Assembly (NCBI GenBank): GCA_036389275.1
Contig: DASVQE010000107.1
Span: 124,001-188,000, forward strand
Direction of reading: 5' to 3'
DNA: 64,000 bases
Source of the DNA: QHVT01 sp036389275
Lineage (GTDB): Bacteria > Acidobacteriota > Thermoanaerobaculia > Gp7-AA8
Position numbers and translations under genes: made by a program. The notes under the pieces were generated by a model. That model did not search any database, was not told the origin of the DNA, and saw only the letters and a list, made by a program, of their open reading frames with translations. This document shows, piece by piece, positions 25,894 to 34,150 of this stretch; the stretch's first letter is position 1; each line of letters opens with the position of its first letter.

Positions 25894-26586
25894 ATGGATC
25901 TTGCGGCGCGTCTGCGGACGGCGATTGACGCCTTGGGCCAGACCCAAAGCTGGGTCGCGGCGAGGTCCGAGGTGCCGGAGGAGACGATCAGCCGCATCGT
26001 CACCCGCGAGACGAAGAACCCGCAGGTCGGCACGCTGATGAAGCTCGCGCCGGTGCTCGGCGTGACCGTTGGCTGGCTCCTCGGCGAGAAGACCGCGCCG
26101 CTCTCGGACGCGGAGTCGCGCGCCATCGCGGCCGCGCTCGAGATCATCCGCACGCGGCTCGGCGGCGGCAGCATCGACGCGCGGCGCGCGCCGAACGCGG
26201 TGCCGCTCGCGCGCGCCGGCGGCGCGCGCACGGCCAACGCCTCGTGGCCGGAGCTGTCGGATGTTGCGGAGGACGAGATCCCGCGCGAGTACGCCACGCG
26301 CGGCGCGAAGTGGATCTTCCGCGCCGACGGCGACTCGATGACCGGCTGCGGCATCATCGCCGGCGACCGCTTGTACGTGCGCGAGATCCACGACCTGCGG
26401 CAAGCCATCGGCGACGTCGTCATCTGCCGGCTCGCCGGCGCGACCTTCAGCAAGCGCCTGATCATCGCCGGCTCGCGCGTCCAACTCGCCAGCGCCAACG
26501 AGCGCTACGAACCGATCGCCGTCGACGAGAAGCACGACGCGTTCGACGTGTTCGGGATCGTGGTCGGACGGGCGGGAGCGGTGTGA
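25894..26586 (+). CDS. XRE-type repressor with LexA-like S24 self-cleaving domain
   Basis: This 230-residue protein has an N-terminal helix-turn-helix (about 5-62, including QSWVAARSEVPEETISRIV). The C-terminal S24 peptidase fold has the serine in GDSMTGCGIIAGD (S148) and the general-base lysine in FSKRLI (K187). This is the C2/CI repressor arrangement, so it could be inactivated by RecA-stimulated autocleavage. An Ala-Gly pair (108-109) in the linker is a candidate cleavage site. No phage genes surround it. It may control the permease downstream, with a hairpin array between them, or its own promoter. Confidence 0.88.
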   Translation: MDLAARLRTAIDALGQTQSWVAARSEVPEETISRIVTRETKNPQVGTLMKLAPVLGVTVGWLLGEKTAPLSDAESRAIAAALEIIRTRLGGGSIDARRAPNAVPLARAGGARTANASWPELSDVAEDEIPREYATRGAKWIFRADGDSMTGCGIIAGDRLYVREIHDLRQAIGDVVICRLAGATFSKRLIIAGSRVQLASANERYEPIAVDEKHDAFDVFGIVVGRAGAV

Positions 26587-26589
26587 CCG

Positions 26590-26693
26590 GAGTTCCTCGG
26601 GTTCCTCGGTTCCTCGGTTCCTCGGAGTGAGAAAGAACCCGAGGCCACTCCGAGGAACTCCGAGGAACCGAGGAACCGAGGAACCGAGGAACT
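26590..26693. repeat. Inverted array of 8-bp TTCCTCGG units forming a hairpin
   Basis: The left arm has four units of TTCCTCGG type (26590-26630). After a short loop the reverse complement CCGAGGAA is repeated about five times (26645-26693). Arms of 40-48 bp can pair with one unit out of register. It fills the gap between the repressor stop and the permease gene. No U-run follows. The unit shares the core TCCTCGG with the element at 28689. Confidence 0.85.
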
Positions 26694-26735
26694 GCATCAT
26701 CCTCCCCGGCTCTGCCTTTGCACCAGACGCAAACC

Positions 26736-28682
26736 ATGTCGTTCGTGCGAGCGCTGCTTGGGCGGCGGCTGGCGAATTGGGAATCGGAGGAGGTCAAGAT
26801 CGGCGCGGCGCGCGGCGTGCCGGTGCTCGGCCTCGATGCGCTGGCGTCGGCGGCGTACGGGCCGGAAGCGGCGCTGGCCATCCTGATTCCGATCGGCGCG
26901 GCGGGACTCGGCGCGATCGGTCCGATCACCGTAGTCGTGCTGATCGTCCTCGGCATCCTCTACATCTCCTATCGCCAGACCATCGCCGCCTATCCGAACG
27001 GCGGCGGGTCGTACATCGTGGCGAAAGAGAACCTCGGCACCGGCGCGGGACTCTGCGCCGCGGCCGCGCTCATCCTCGACTACATCCTCAATGCCGCCGT
27101 CGGCATCTCCGCCGGCGTCGGCGCCCTCGTGTCGGCGTTTCCCTCGCTGCACGCGCATACGCTCGCGCTCTGCCTCGGCATCCTGCTGCTGATCGCCATC
27201 GTCAACCTGCGCGGCGTGCGCGAGTCGGGCGCGGCGTTCGGCATCCCCACATACCTGTTCGTGGTGATGATGACCCTCGTCCTCGCGCTCGGCGTCATCA
27301 AGGCCCTCACCGGACGCGCGATTCCGGTCGTCGCGCCGCACCCGCTGCCTGCCGCGGCGACGACGGCGACGCTCTGGCTGCTGCTGCGATCGTTCGCGAG
27401 CGGCTGCACGGCCATGACCGGCGTCGAAGCGGTGTCGAACGGCGTGCCGATCTTTCGCGACCCGGCGGTCAAGCACGCGCAGCGGACGCTCACCGCGATC
27501 GTGGTCATCCTCGGAGCGTTTCTCGGCGGCATCGCCTGGCTCGCACACGTCTACCGCGTCGGCGCGATGAAGCAGGAGCTGGCCGGATATCAGAGCGTGC
27601 TGTCGTCGCTCACCGCGGCCATCGTCGGACGCGGGCCGATCTACTACGTCACCATCGGCAGCCTGCTGTGCGTGCTCTGTCTCTCCGCGAACACGAGCTT
27701 CGCCGGCTTCCCGCGGCTCTGCCGGATGATCGCCGAAGATGACTTCATGCCGCACGCCTTCGCGAACGTGGGACGGCGGCTGGTCTACTCGAGCGGCATC
27801 ATCGTGCTGACGACGCTCGCGGCCATCCTGCTGATCGTCTTCGGCGGCATCACCGAGCACCTCATCCCGCTGTTCGCCGTCGGCGCGTTCGGCGCGTTCA
27901 CGTTTTCACAGGCCGGCATGGTCGTGCACTGGCGCCGCCTCGGCGCGCGCCGGCACTGGCACGTGCTCGCCATCAACGCCGTCGGCGCGGCCACCACCGC
28001 CGTCGCGCTGATCGTCATCATCGTGGCGAAGTTCCGCGACGGCGCCTGGATCCCGATCGTGCTGATCCCGGCGCTGCTGATGCTCTTCTACGCCGTGCGG
28101 CGGCACTACATGACCGTCGAGCGGCAGACCGCGCGCGCCGACGCGCTCGATCTCGACGGCGGCACCGCGGCCACGACCGTGGTCATCCCGGTGAAGTCGT
28201 GGGACAAGCTGACGGAGAAGGCGCTGCGCTTCGCGCTGACCATCTCGCGCGACATCACCGCCGTGCACGTACACGCCGACGACTCGCCGGCCGACGCGCT
28301 GCGCGAGACGTGGGCGCATTGCGTCGAGGCGCCGCTGGCGCGCGCCGGACTGCCCGACGTGCCGCTGGTCTGCATCAACTCGCCCTATCGCCGCCTCTTC
28401 ACGCCGCTGCTGCGCTACCTCGATCAGTTGCGCAAAGAGCGTCCCGGCATGATCGCGGTGATCCTGCCCGACCTCGTCGAAGCGCGCTGGTACGAGTACC
28501 TGCTGCACACGCAGCGCGCGAACGTCCTCCGCTCGCTGCTCCTGCTCAAAGGCAATCAGCGCGTGGTCGTCATCAGCGTCCCGTGGTATCTCGACCGCCG
28601 CCGCCGCAACGTCGCCGCGACGGAGGAAGCGACGGGAGTGGTGCTGGATGACGCGCTGGCTTACGACCGGCGGGAGAAGTAG
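26736..28682 (+). CDS. APC-superfamily permease, KimA-like (amino acid or potassium uptake)
   Basis: This 648-residue protein has about twelve membrane helices (to about residue 450) and a C-terminal cytosolic domain of about 190 residues resembling a UspA-like fold (ATTVVIPVKSWDKL). The first helix region GLDALASAAYGPEAAL and the YPNGGGSYIVAKENLG loop match the APC permease group that includes the potassium importer KimA. Substrate cannot be decided from sequence. I start at ATG 26736. A TTG at 26718 would add six residues. A hairpin array precedes it and another follows its stop. Confidence 0.82.
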   Translation: MSFVRALLGRRLANWESEEVKIGAARGVPVLGLDALASAAYGPEAALAILIPIGAAGLGAIGPITVVVLIVLGILYISYRQTIAAYPNGGGSYIVAKENLGTGAGLCAAAALILDYILNAAVGISAGVGALVSAFPSLHAHTLALCLGILLLIAIVNLRGVRESGAAFGIPTYLFVVMMTLVLALGVIKALTGRAIPVVAPHPLPAAATTATLWLLLRSFASGCTAMTGVEAVSNGVPIFRDPAVKHAQRTLTAIVVILGAFLGGIAWLAHVYRVGAMKQELAGYQSVLSSLTAAIVGRGPIYYVTIGSLLCVLCLSANTSFAGFPRLCRMIAEDDFMPHAFANVGRRLVYSSGIIVLTTLAAILLIVFGGITEHLIPLFAVGAFGAFTFSQAGMVVHWRRLGARRHWHVLAINAVGAATTAVALIVIIVAKFRDGAWIPIVLIPALLMLFYAVRRHYMTVERQTARADALDLDGGTAATTVVIPVKSWDKLTEKALRFALTISRDITAVHVHADDSPADALRETWAHCVEAPLARAGLPDVPLVCINSPYRRLFTPLLRYLDQLRKERPGMIAVILPDLVEARWYEYLLHTQRANVLRSLLLLKGNQRVVVISVPWYLDRRRRNVAATEEATGVVLDDALAYDRREK

Positions 28683-28688
28683 AGGGAC

Positions 28689-28777
28689 GGCTCCTCGGGT
28701 CCTCGGCTCCTCGGCTCCTCGGGAGAGCGGCGTGACCGAGGACCCGAGGACCCGAGGACCCGAGGAGCCGAGGAGCC
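28689..28777. repeat. Inverted array of 8-bp GCTCCTCG units between convergent genes
   Basis: The left arm (28689-28723) has four units of GCTCCTCG/GGTCCTCG type. The right arm (28737-28777) repeats CCGAGGAC/CCGAGGAG. The stem is about 35 bp around a short loop. It fills the gap between the permease stop (28682) and the HD-GYP stop (28782-28780), so a bidirectional terminator role is natural. A third example of the same architecture lies at 5129. Confidence 0.87.
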
Positions 28778-28779
28778 AC

Positions 28780-30534
28780 TTACCGCGCGCTGCGAATCAT
28801 CTCCACAAACCGCGGCACCAGCTCCGCGTCGAACTGGCTGCCGGCGGCGCGGGAGATGGCGGCGAGGGCGGCGTCGGGTGACTCCGGGGTCTGGTAGGTG
28901 TCGGGATCGGTCATGGCCACCCAGGCGTCGCAGAGCTGGACGACGCGGGCGAGCAGCGGGATCTCGTCGCCGGCGATCTCGTTCGGATAGCCGCGGCCGT
29001 CGGCGCGCTCGTGATGGCAGAGCACCGCCCGGGCGATCTCGCCGCCGAGGAGCGGCTCGACGAGGGCGGCGCCGACGGAGACGTGCTCGCGGAGGAAGCC
29101 GAGCTCCTCCTGCGTCAGATCCTTCTTGCGATAGAGCCGCTCGTAGTCGAGCAGGCGCATGCCGCAGTCGTGCACGATCGCCACGAGCCGCGCGTTCTCC
29201 GCCTCGTGCGGCGAGAGCGCGAGCGCGCGCGCGAACGACTCCGCCAGCTTCGCCACCGCGTCGGTGTGGCGGCGCAGCTCCGGATACTTGGCGAAATCCG
29301 GCTCGACCAGCTTCTCCGCCGCGCGCGCGCGGAACGACGCCATCGTGCCGCGCTGCATCGACTGCTCGATCACCAGTTGCAGATGCGCGTGCAGCACCGC
29401 CAGCAGCTCGTGCGCGACGCGATCGGGATTGCCGGCGAAAGCGACGGTGAGATAGAGCCCGCGCAACGAGCCAACCTGTAGCGGCGCCGTGAAGACCTTC
29501 TGGATGTCGTTCGGCACAACCGGAGCTCCGGAAGTCCCGAAGGGTGTCTGGACGGACGTGCGGACGAAACCGCCGGCGTCGCCGCGCTTGGTCAGCCAGA
29601 CGTTCAGCTTCGACTGGATGAGCCGCTGCGCGTCCTCGGTGAGCGTCGCGCGCGCGGCCGTCTCCTGCACTGATGCCGGATAGGCGGAGAACGTCGCCGT
29701 CACCGCGCCGGGGATCAGCAGGATCGAGCGGAGCACCTCGCGCACGGCGGCGAGCTCGGACTCGCCGATCGACTCCGGCGCCGGCGCGACGAGGATGCTG
29801 CTCGCGGCGGCGCGCGCGTCGATCACCAGCGTCGCCAGCCGCGGCACGTGCGCGCGCACCGGCGCCTCGCGCGGCGGCGGCACGGGACGCGGCGCAGCCG
29901 CGGCGGCAGCCGATGCGGACGACGACGCGGCGGCGGGCGCGGCCAGCGGCGGAGCCGCGGCGGGCGGCGGCGGCGGCGCGACGTTCGGGCGCTCGCGCAC
30001 CGGCGGCTCGGCGCTGATGGTCGGCGTGCCGGTCAGATCCTCCGGCACCGTGTGCTCGCCGCTCATGCGCGAGAGCGCGATGAAGCGGTGGCCGAAGACG
30101 TTCATGTTGGCGAAGAGCGCCACCATCCGCTCGCCGATGGCCTGCGCCTTCGGCACGTCGGCCTGCTCGAACGGCGCCTTGCCGGCCTTGTCGCGCATGT
30201 CCACCACGCCGATCAACTTGCCGCGCGAGTAGAGCGGCGCGGCCAGCAGGCGATCGGTGCCGGACGAGAAGAGCAGTTCCGACAGGCGCGGCTCGGCGCC
30301 GACGCCGTTCACGAAAAAGGGCGTGCGCGCGCGGCCGCAGCGATCGATCAGGACGTCGTTCTCATCCGCCCACTGCCGGGTGGTGTTGCGGAAGCCGTAC
30401 TCGGTGACGAGCTCGAAGCGGTTGCTCTGCGGATCGAGCAGATAGAGCGCCGCCTTCGTCGCGCGGATCTCCACCGCGCAGTCGTAGAGGATCTCCTTCA
30501 GTTTCGGGCGCAGCTCCTCGATCTCGGGGTGCAC
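28780..30534 (-). CDS. GAF plus HD-GYP domain protein, putative cyclic-di-GMP phosphodiesterase
   Basis: This 584-residue protein has a GAF domain (about 5-145), a long Ala/Pro linker (about 180-230), a middle region of unclear fold, and a C-terminal HD-GYP domain. The latter shows HD in AIVHDCGM, the HHERADGRGYPNEIAG signature and RVVQLCDAWVAMT. HD-GYP proteins hydrolyse cyclic di-GMP. The motif Gly-Tyr-Pro is intact, though the residue after HD.G is Met rather than Lys. It starts with GTG, 7 nt after a TACAAT box and with no Shine-Dalgarno. Confidence 0.85.
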   Translation of the reverse strand: MHPEIEELRPKLKEILYDCAVEIRATKAALYLLDPQSNRFELVTEYGFRNTTRQWADENDVLIDRCGRARTPFFVNGVGAEPRLSELLFSSGTDRLLAAPLYSRGKLIGVVDMRDKAGKAPFEQADVPKAQAIGERMVALFANMNVFGHRFIALSRMSGEHTVPEDLTGTPTISAEPPVRERPNVAPPPPPAAAPPLAAPAAASSSASAAAAAAPRPVPPPREAPVRAHVPRLATLVIDARAAASSILVAPAPESIGESELAAVREVLRSILLIPGAVTATFSAYPASVQETAARATLTEDAQRLIQSKLNVWLTKRGDAGGFVRTSVQTPFGTSGAPVVPNDIQKVFTAPLQVGSLRGLYLTVAFAGNPDRVAHELLAVLHAHLQLVIEQSMQRGTMASFRARAAEKLVEPDFAKYPELRRHTDAVAKLAESFARALALSPHEAENARLVAIVHDCGMRLLDYERLYRKKDLTQEELGFLREHVSVGAALVEPLLGGEIARAVLCHHERADGRGYPNEIAGDEIPLLARVVQLCDAWVAMTDPDTYQTPESPDAALAAISRAAGSQFDAELVPRFVEMIRSAR

Positions 30535-30541
30535 GGAAGCG

Positions 30542-30547
30542 ATTGTA
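30542..30547 (-). promoter_or_regulatory. TACAAT box 7 nt before the HD-GYP gene, putative leaderless promoter
   Basis: On the minus strand TACAAT (30547-30542) is followed by 7 nt and the GTG start. It lies in the short gap after the selenoprotein stop. No -35 match or ribosome site is visible, so transcription would begin at or next to the start codon. Confidence 0.4.
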
Positions 30548-30555
30548 AGCGGGCG

Positions 30556-30783
30556 CTACGACGCGATCTCGCGCAACTTGGCAACGATCTCGGCCTCGGA
30601 TGGGAAGCGTCCTTCCTCCCGTTTCGAGAAGAGCTGCCGGTTGTCGACGCTGACGATGAAGATCCCGCCGCTTCCGCGGACGAGCTCACTGTCCACTCCC
30701 AGCTCCCGTTTGAGCGTAGCCGCCAGACTGGCGGCGCGAGGGAGATAGTTTCAAACGCCGCAGTAATCGATCCGAACTTGCAA
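30556..30783 (-). CDS. SelW/Rdx-family selenoprotein with in-frame UGA (selenocysteine at residue 11)
   Basis: Reading from TTG 30783, the frame runs YCGV, then TGA at 30753-30751, then continues open for 64 codons to TAG at 30558-30556 (75 residues). The translated whole is a complete Rdx domain (SelW/SelT/SelH family): VRIDYCGVU gives the C-x-x-U redox motif, followed by NYLPRAASLAATLKREL, GGIFIVSVDNRQLFSKRE and GRFPSEAEIVAKL. SelW proteins act in thiol redox control. A bacterial SECIS-like hairpin follows the UGA. AGGCGG is 6 nt before the TTG. It is the last gene after the PP2C phosphatase, 10 bp downstream. A pseudogene is the alternative, but the tail is fully conserved. Confidence 0.85.
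30719..30735 (-). promoter_or_regulatory. Bacterial SECIS-like hairpin for UGA decoding
   Basis: On the minus strand 15 nt after the UGA the RNA can form a perfect 7-bp stem GCCGCCA/TGGCGGC with loop GTC. The loop opens with G and is 22 nt from the UGA. These features (in-frame position just downstream, short apical loop with an early G, spacing about 16-37 nt) are those of bacterial SECIS elements that bind SelB. Confidence 0.75.
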
Positions 30784-30793
30784 GAGATCCCGC

Positions 30794-31552
30794 CTAAATC
30801 GTTTTGACGAGGACAGCCGTGACGTTGTCGAGGCCACCTCGCTCGTTGGCTGCGTCGATCAACTGCTGACAAGCTTTCTCGATGTCGCCGTCGTTCGACG
30901 TGACCAGCCGCAGGATCTCACTTTCAGGGACCATGCCCGTGAGCCCGTCGGAGCAGAGCAGGAAGACGTCGCCCGGCTGCGCCGCGATCTCCGAGGCGTC
31001 GGGCGTGACCTGCAGCGCGCCGCCGAGTGCGCGCGTGATCACGTTGCGCAGCGGATGCTTCTCCGCCTCCGCCTCGGTGAGCATGCCGGCCTGCACCTGC
31101 TCGAAGACCCAGGAGTGATCGTTGGTGATGCGCGAGAGCTGCCCGGCGCGGATCAGGTAGGCGCGCGAGTCGCCGACGTGCGCGACCGACACCGTTCCTT
31201 CGTCGGCGAGACAGGCGACCACGGTCGTGCCCATGCCGCGCAGCCGCGCATCCTTGCGCATGGCCTCGAGCACGCGCGAGTTGGCCATGCGCACCGCCGC
31301 CATCAACCGGTTCGTCGAGCGCGAGAAATGCTCGTCGTACGCGTGCGGCCAGGTGCCGTCGTCTTCTTTCGTATGGACGATGAACTCGTTGATCGAGTCG
31401 ACGGCGATGCGCGAGGCGATCTCGCCGGCGGCGTGGCCGCCCATGCCGTCGGCGACGAGGAAGAGCTTCGCCTCGCCTTCGACGAGGAATGCGTCCTCGT
31501 TGTGCTGGCGCTGCCGGCCGACGTGGGTGAGGCCGAATGCCTGAACGTCCAT
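30794..31552 (-). CDS. PP2C-family serine/threonine protein phosphatase
   Basis: From ATG 31552 the product has 252 residues. It has the metal-binding motifs of PP2C: HNEDAF (D20), LVADGMGGH (D35), VGDSRAYL, LLCSDGLTGM and GLDNVTAVLV. It is a soluble Stp/PrpC-type phosphatase that would reverse Ser/Thr phosphorylation. No partner kinase gene is in the window. An upstream extension of the ORF to 31690 runs into dnaJ-like coding sequence and is rejected. It lies 4 bp after the DnaJ/TPR gene. Confidence 0.94.
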   Translation of the reverse strand: MDVQAFGLTHVGRQRQHNEDAFLVEGEAKLFLVADGMGGHAAGEIASRIAVDSINEFIVHTKEDDGTWPHAYDEHFSRSTNRLMAAVRMANSRVLEAMRKDARLRGMGTTVVACLADEGTVSVAHVGDSRAYLIRAGQLSRITNDHSWVFEQVQAGMLTEAEAEKHPLRNVITRALGGALQVTPDASEIAAQPGDVFLLCSDGLTGMVPESEILRLVTSNDGDIEKACQQLIDAANERGGLDNVTAVLVKTI

Positions 31553-31556
31553 GCGA

Positions 31557-32201
31557 TCAGCGCTTCCCGAAAATCGAGAAGCTGCCCTTTCCCGCGTCCT
31601 TGGCGCGCAACTCCGCCAGGGCCGACTGTACTTCCGCGTTCGACGCGTCCCACTGCAGCGCGCCTTCGAGATACCGCTCCGCTTTCGCAACCAGTCCGGC
31701 GCGCTTGCAGATCAGACCCGCGTCCTTCAAATAGAGGCCGTTCATCGGCTCCTTCTGCACCGCGCTCTCGATGGCCTGCACGGCCTGGCGATCGTAGCCG
31801 CGGATCCGCGCGGCAGCGAGGGCGAGGTAGTGAAAGCCCTTCGCATCGTGCGGATTGTGCTTGACGGCCATGTCGAAATTCTCGTACGCGGCGCGCATGT
31901 CGCCGTCGCGATACGCCTTGACGCCCTTGGCCAGATACGCCTTGGCCACCTGCGTGAAATCGGCCGGGCCGCGATTCGCGCCGCCGACGATCTCGTTGTC
32001 GTGCTGGCGGCGTTTCTCCGGATTGATCAGGACGTTGAAGGCCTCGGTGAGCGTCTGGAAACGGCGTTCGGCGTCGGCCTTGTCGGGACCGCGATACCGG
32101 TCGGGATGCTGCTCGCGCGCGACTTCGCGGAAGCGTTTGCGGATCTGCTCCTCGCTCGCGGCGCGGTCCACGCCCAGGACCTCGTAGTAGTTGACCTTCA
32201 T
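31557..32201 (-). CDS. DnaJ-domain protein with C-terminal TPR-like repeats
   Basis: This 214-residue protein opens with a J domain (about 1-66) holding the HPD motif H32-P33-D34 that stimulates Hsp70. Helical TPR-like units follow: KAYLAKGVKAYRDGDMRAAY and KAERYLEGALQWDASNAEV. There is no zinc-finger or substrate domain of classical DnaJ, so it is a specialised co-chaperone. It overlaps the preceding helical-repeat gene by 4 bp. A longer ORF in another frame is a shadow. Confidence 0.93.
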   Translation of the reverse strand: MKVNYYEVLGVDRAASEEQIRKRFREVAREQHPDRYRGPDKADAERRFQTLTEAFNVLINPEKRRQHDNEIVGGANRGPADFTQVAKAYLAKGVKAYRDGDMRAAYENFDMAVKHNPHDAKGFHYLALAAARIRGYDRQAVQAIESAVQKEPMNGLYLKDAGLICKRAGLVAKAERYLEGALQWDASNAEVQSALAELRAKDAGKGSFSIFGKR

Positions 32202-33289
32202 CCCGTTTTCTGGGTTCGGGCAAGGTAAGCGCGCTTGGCGGACTCGCGAACCACCTGCGCCACGCCCTTGTCCTCTTTCAACCCTTTCAAATCACGCAAG
32301 GTTAAACGATTGATGAACGGCAGTACAACTCCTATCGGCGCCTTCGGATTGCGGCAGAGCGCGAGCATGATGTTGTACTTGCTCACCCAGTCGCGTTTGG
32401 TGCCGATGATGCGCAGAACTTCTTCCTCGACGTTGCGCATGCCGCTGATGTTCTCGATCTCCTGCTCGGAAATGCGCGGGTTGCGCATCACGGCCGAGGC
32501 CACGAGCTTGTTGCGCTCGCGCACCAGAAGCATGCGCAGCATGCGGTCGCCCTTGAAGGCGAGCTGCACTTTCTCGGAGACGCTCAGATACGACAGCCGC
32601 GCCCAGAGCGCCGACTGCGTCATCCTGCTTTTCTCGGTGTCGGTGAGCGCGGGCAGCGGCGCGGCGATGGCATCGGCCGGGATCTCCTCGGCCTTTGCCA
32701 GGAGATCGGCGATCGGTTCGAGCGGCAGGTCGATGACCTCCGGCTCTTCCTCCTCGGCCTGTTGCGCGCGCGCTTTCTTGTCGAAGAATTCCTCGCGCGT
32801 CTCCAGCGCGCGCCGCCGCGCCTCGGCCGACAGCGCCGGATTCGCGAGCAGCTCGTCGAGGATCTGCGGCGCGCGAAGAATGCGGGCCTGATTGATGACT
32901 ATCACTTCCTGCAGGCGCGCGTCGGCGGTGCGCGCGCAGGCAGCGACGGCGGCGTCGGGCACGCTGCGGTTGCGGATGAGCGCCTCGAGCACGGCCTGAT
33001 CGCTGCTGACGCCGAGGAGCCGCACCAGATGCGCGGAGTCGACCGACTCGTTCGCGGCGAAATCGGCCACGATGCGCGGCGGCACCTCGCTCATCGACGT
33101 ACGCGCGGTCGCGGCGATCTCCGCGTCGGACGACCCGGCCAGATACGCGAGCACGGCCACGAGGTCTTCCTGCTCGAGCGGCAGGAACCCGCGGGCGATG
33201 GTCATGACGATGTCGCGCGGATACGCGCCCGAGTCGATCAGCTCGATGACGGTCGAGGCGGAGAGCTCGCCGGGAGCGGCAGCGGTCAT
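32198..33289 (-). CDS. Helical-repeat protein of unknown function, paralogue of 34151-34912
   Basis: From ATG 33289 the product has 363 residues, all helical, without membrane segment or catalytic motif. Residues about 95-215 contain HEAT/DUF2336-like units (NPALSAEARRRALE). The C-terminal third shares a pattern with the protein at 34151: LSYLSVSEKVQLAF, a VLRIIGTKRDWVSKY segment, then NPKAPIGVVLPFINRLTLRDLK. An Asp/Glu-rich linker sits near 205-240. It overlaps the RodZ-like gene by 4 bp and the DnaJ/TPR gene by 4 bp. It is probably a protein-interaction scaffold. Confidence 0.8.
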   Translation of the reverse strand: MTAAAPGELSASTVIELIDSGAYPRDIVMTIARGFLPLEQEDLVAVLAYLAGSSDAEIAATARTSMSEVPPRIVADFAANESVDSAHLVRLLGVSSDQAVLEALIRNRSVPDAAVAACARTADARLQEVIVINQARILRAPQILDELLANPALSAEARRRALETREEFFDKKARAQQAEEEEPEVIDLPLEPIADLLAKAEEIPADAIAAPLPALTDTEKSRMTQSALWARLSYLSVSEKVQLAFKGDRMLRMLLVRERNKLVASAVMRNPRISEQEIENISGMRNVEEEVLRIIGTKRDWVSKYNIMLALCRNPKAPIGVVLPFINRLTLRDLKGLKEDKGVAQVVRESAKRAYLARTQKTG

Positions 33290-34149
33290 CGCGGCGCCTG
33301 GGTATCGGCGGCCGGCGTGCGCAGGTCCTGCAGCGACTGCCGGTCGAACACGCGGTTCTTCACCACTTCTCCGTCGTCGCCGAGCGGCGGCACCGGCGCG
33401 CCGTTGAGGGTCAGCTTCAGGCCGGCCGCGTTGCCGATGGTGCGGAAGCGGAACTGATCGCTCGCCTCGAAGCTGCGCTGGTCGCCTTTGGTCAGCTCGG
33501 CGTTGATGACGGTCTTGCCGTCGGCGTCGAGCGTCACCCACGAGTTGGCGAGCACTTCGACCCCGAGGCGGAGCACGGAGTCGTCGGTGGGCTTCGGCGC
33601 GACCGGCGGCGCCGCGGCCGCTTTCGCCGCGATCGGGACGGCGGTCGTCTCCGCCGCGTCGGCGTCGGCGCGCTTGTGCACCACCGCCCAATACGCGACG
33701 CCGGCCAGCGCGGCGACGATCACCACCGTGGCGATGGCGTTGCGGTTCACGCGCGCGTACGCGGGCGGAATGCCGCGCTTCGGCTTCGGCTTCGGCGTGA
33801 TGTCGCGCACCGGCGTGGCCGGATGCTTCTCGACGTGCGGCGGCTTCTCGATGCGGTCGTCGTTGGCCGCTGCGAAGTTGTAGCGGTTGACCATCTCCTC
33901 GGCGTTGAGGCCGACGTAGCGCGCGTACTCGCGCACGAAGCCGCGCGTGAAGACCGGCGCCGGCAGCGTCTTGTGGTCGTTGCGCTCGAGCGCGTCGAGG
34001 AATCGCTTGCTGATCTTCGTCGCGTCGGAGATCTCCTTGAGCGAGATCCCGCGGATCTCGCGCTCGCGGCGCAGTTCTTCGCCGAACGACGCCAGCTCCG
34101 ACGCGCCACTCTTCGGCTGCGGTTCCTGATCGGACATCCGGCCGGCCAT
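33286..34149 (-). CDS. RodZ-like helix-turn-helix membrane protein
   Basis: This 287-residue protein has a Cro/CI-type HTH (about 22-85, RREREIRGISLKEISDATKI then APVFTRGFVREYARYVGL), a basic Pro-rich linker and one membrane helix (about 138-157). A periplasmic domain follows with the DUF4115-like strand pattern (LEVLANSWVTLDADG and LTLNGAPVPPL). RodZ anchors MreB filaments in rod-shape control. I chose ATG 34149, one base after the upstream stop, with GAAGGG 10 nt before it. mreB is not in view. Confidence 0.85.
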   Translation of the reverse strand: MAGRMSDQEPQPKSGASELASFGEELRREREIRGISLKEISDATKISKRFLDALERNDHKTLPAPVFTRGFVREYARYVGLNAEEMVNRYNFAAANDDRIEKPPHVEKHPATPVRDITPKPKPKRGIPPAYARVNRNAIATVVIVAALAGVAYWAVVHKRADADAAETTAVPIAAKAAAAPPVAPKPTDDSVLRLGVEVLANSWVTLDADGKTVINAELTKGDQRSFEASDQFRFRTIGNAAGLKLTLNGAPVPPLGDDGEVVKNRVFDRQSLQDLRTPAADTQAPR

Positions 34150-34150
34150 T

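Noticed and set aside
25894..26586. S24 repressor as a sign of a prophage.
   Set aside because: No integrase, structural phage genes, tRNA or attachment repeats are near it. Neighbours are ordinary chromosomal genes.
30498..30872. A 124-codon ORF on the minus strand across the PP2C-HD-GYP gap.
   Set aside because: It is in a different frame from the SelW gene, overlaps both neighbours and has no family. The UGA-containing frame carries the Rdx domain.
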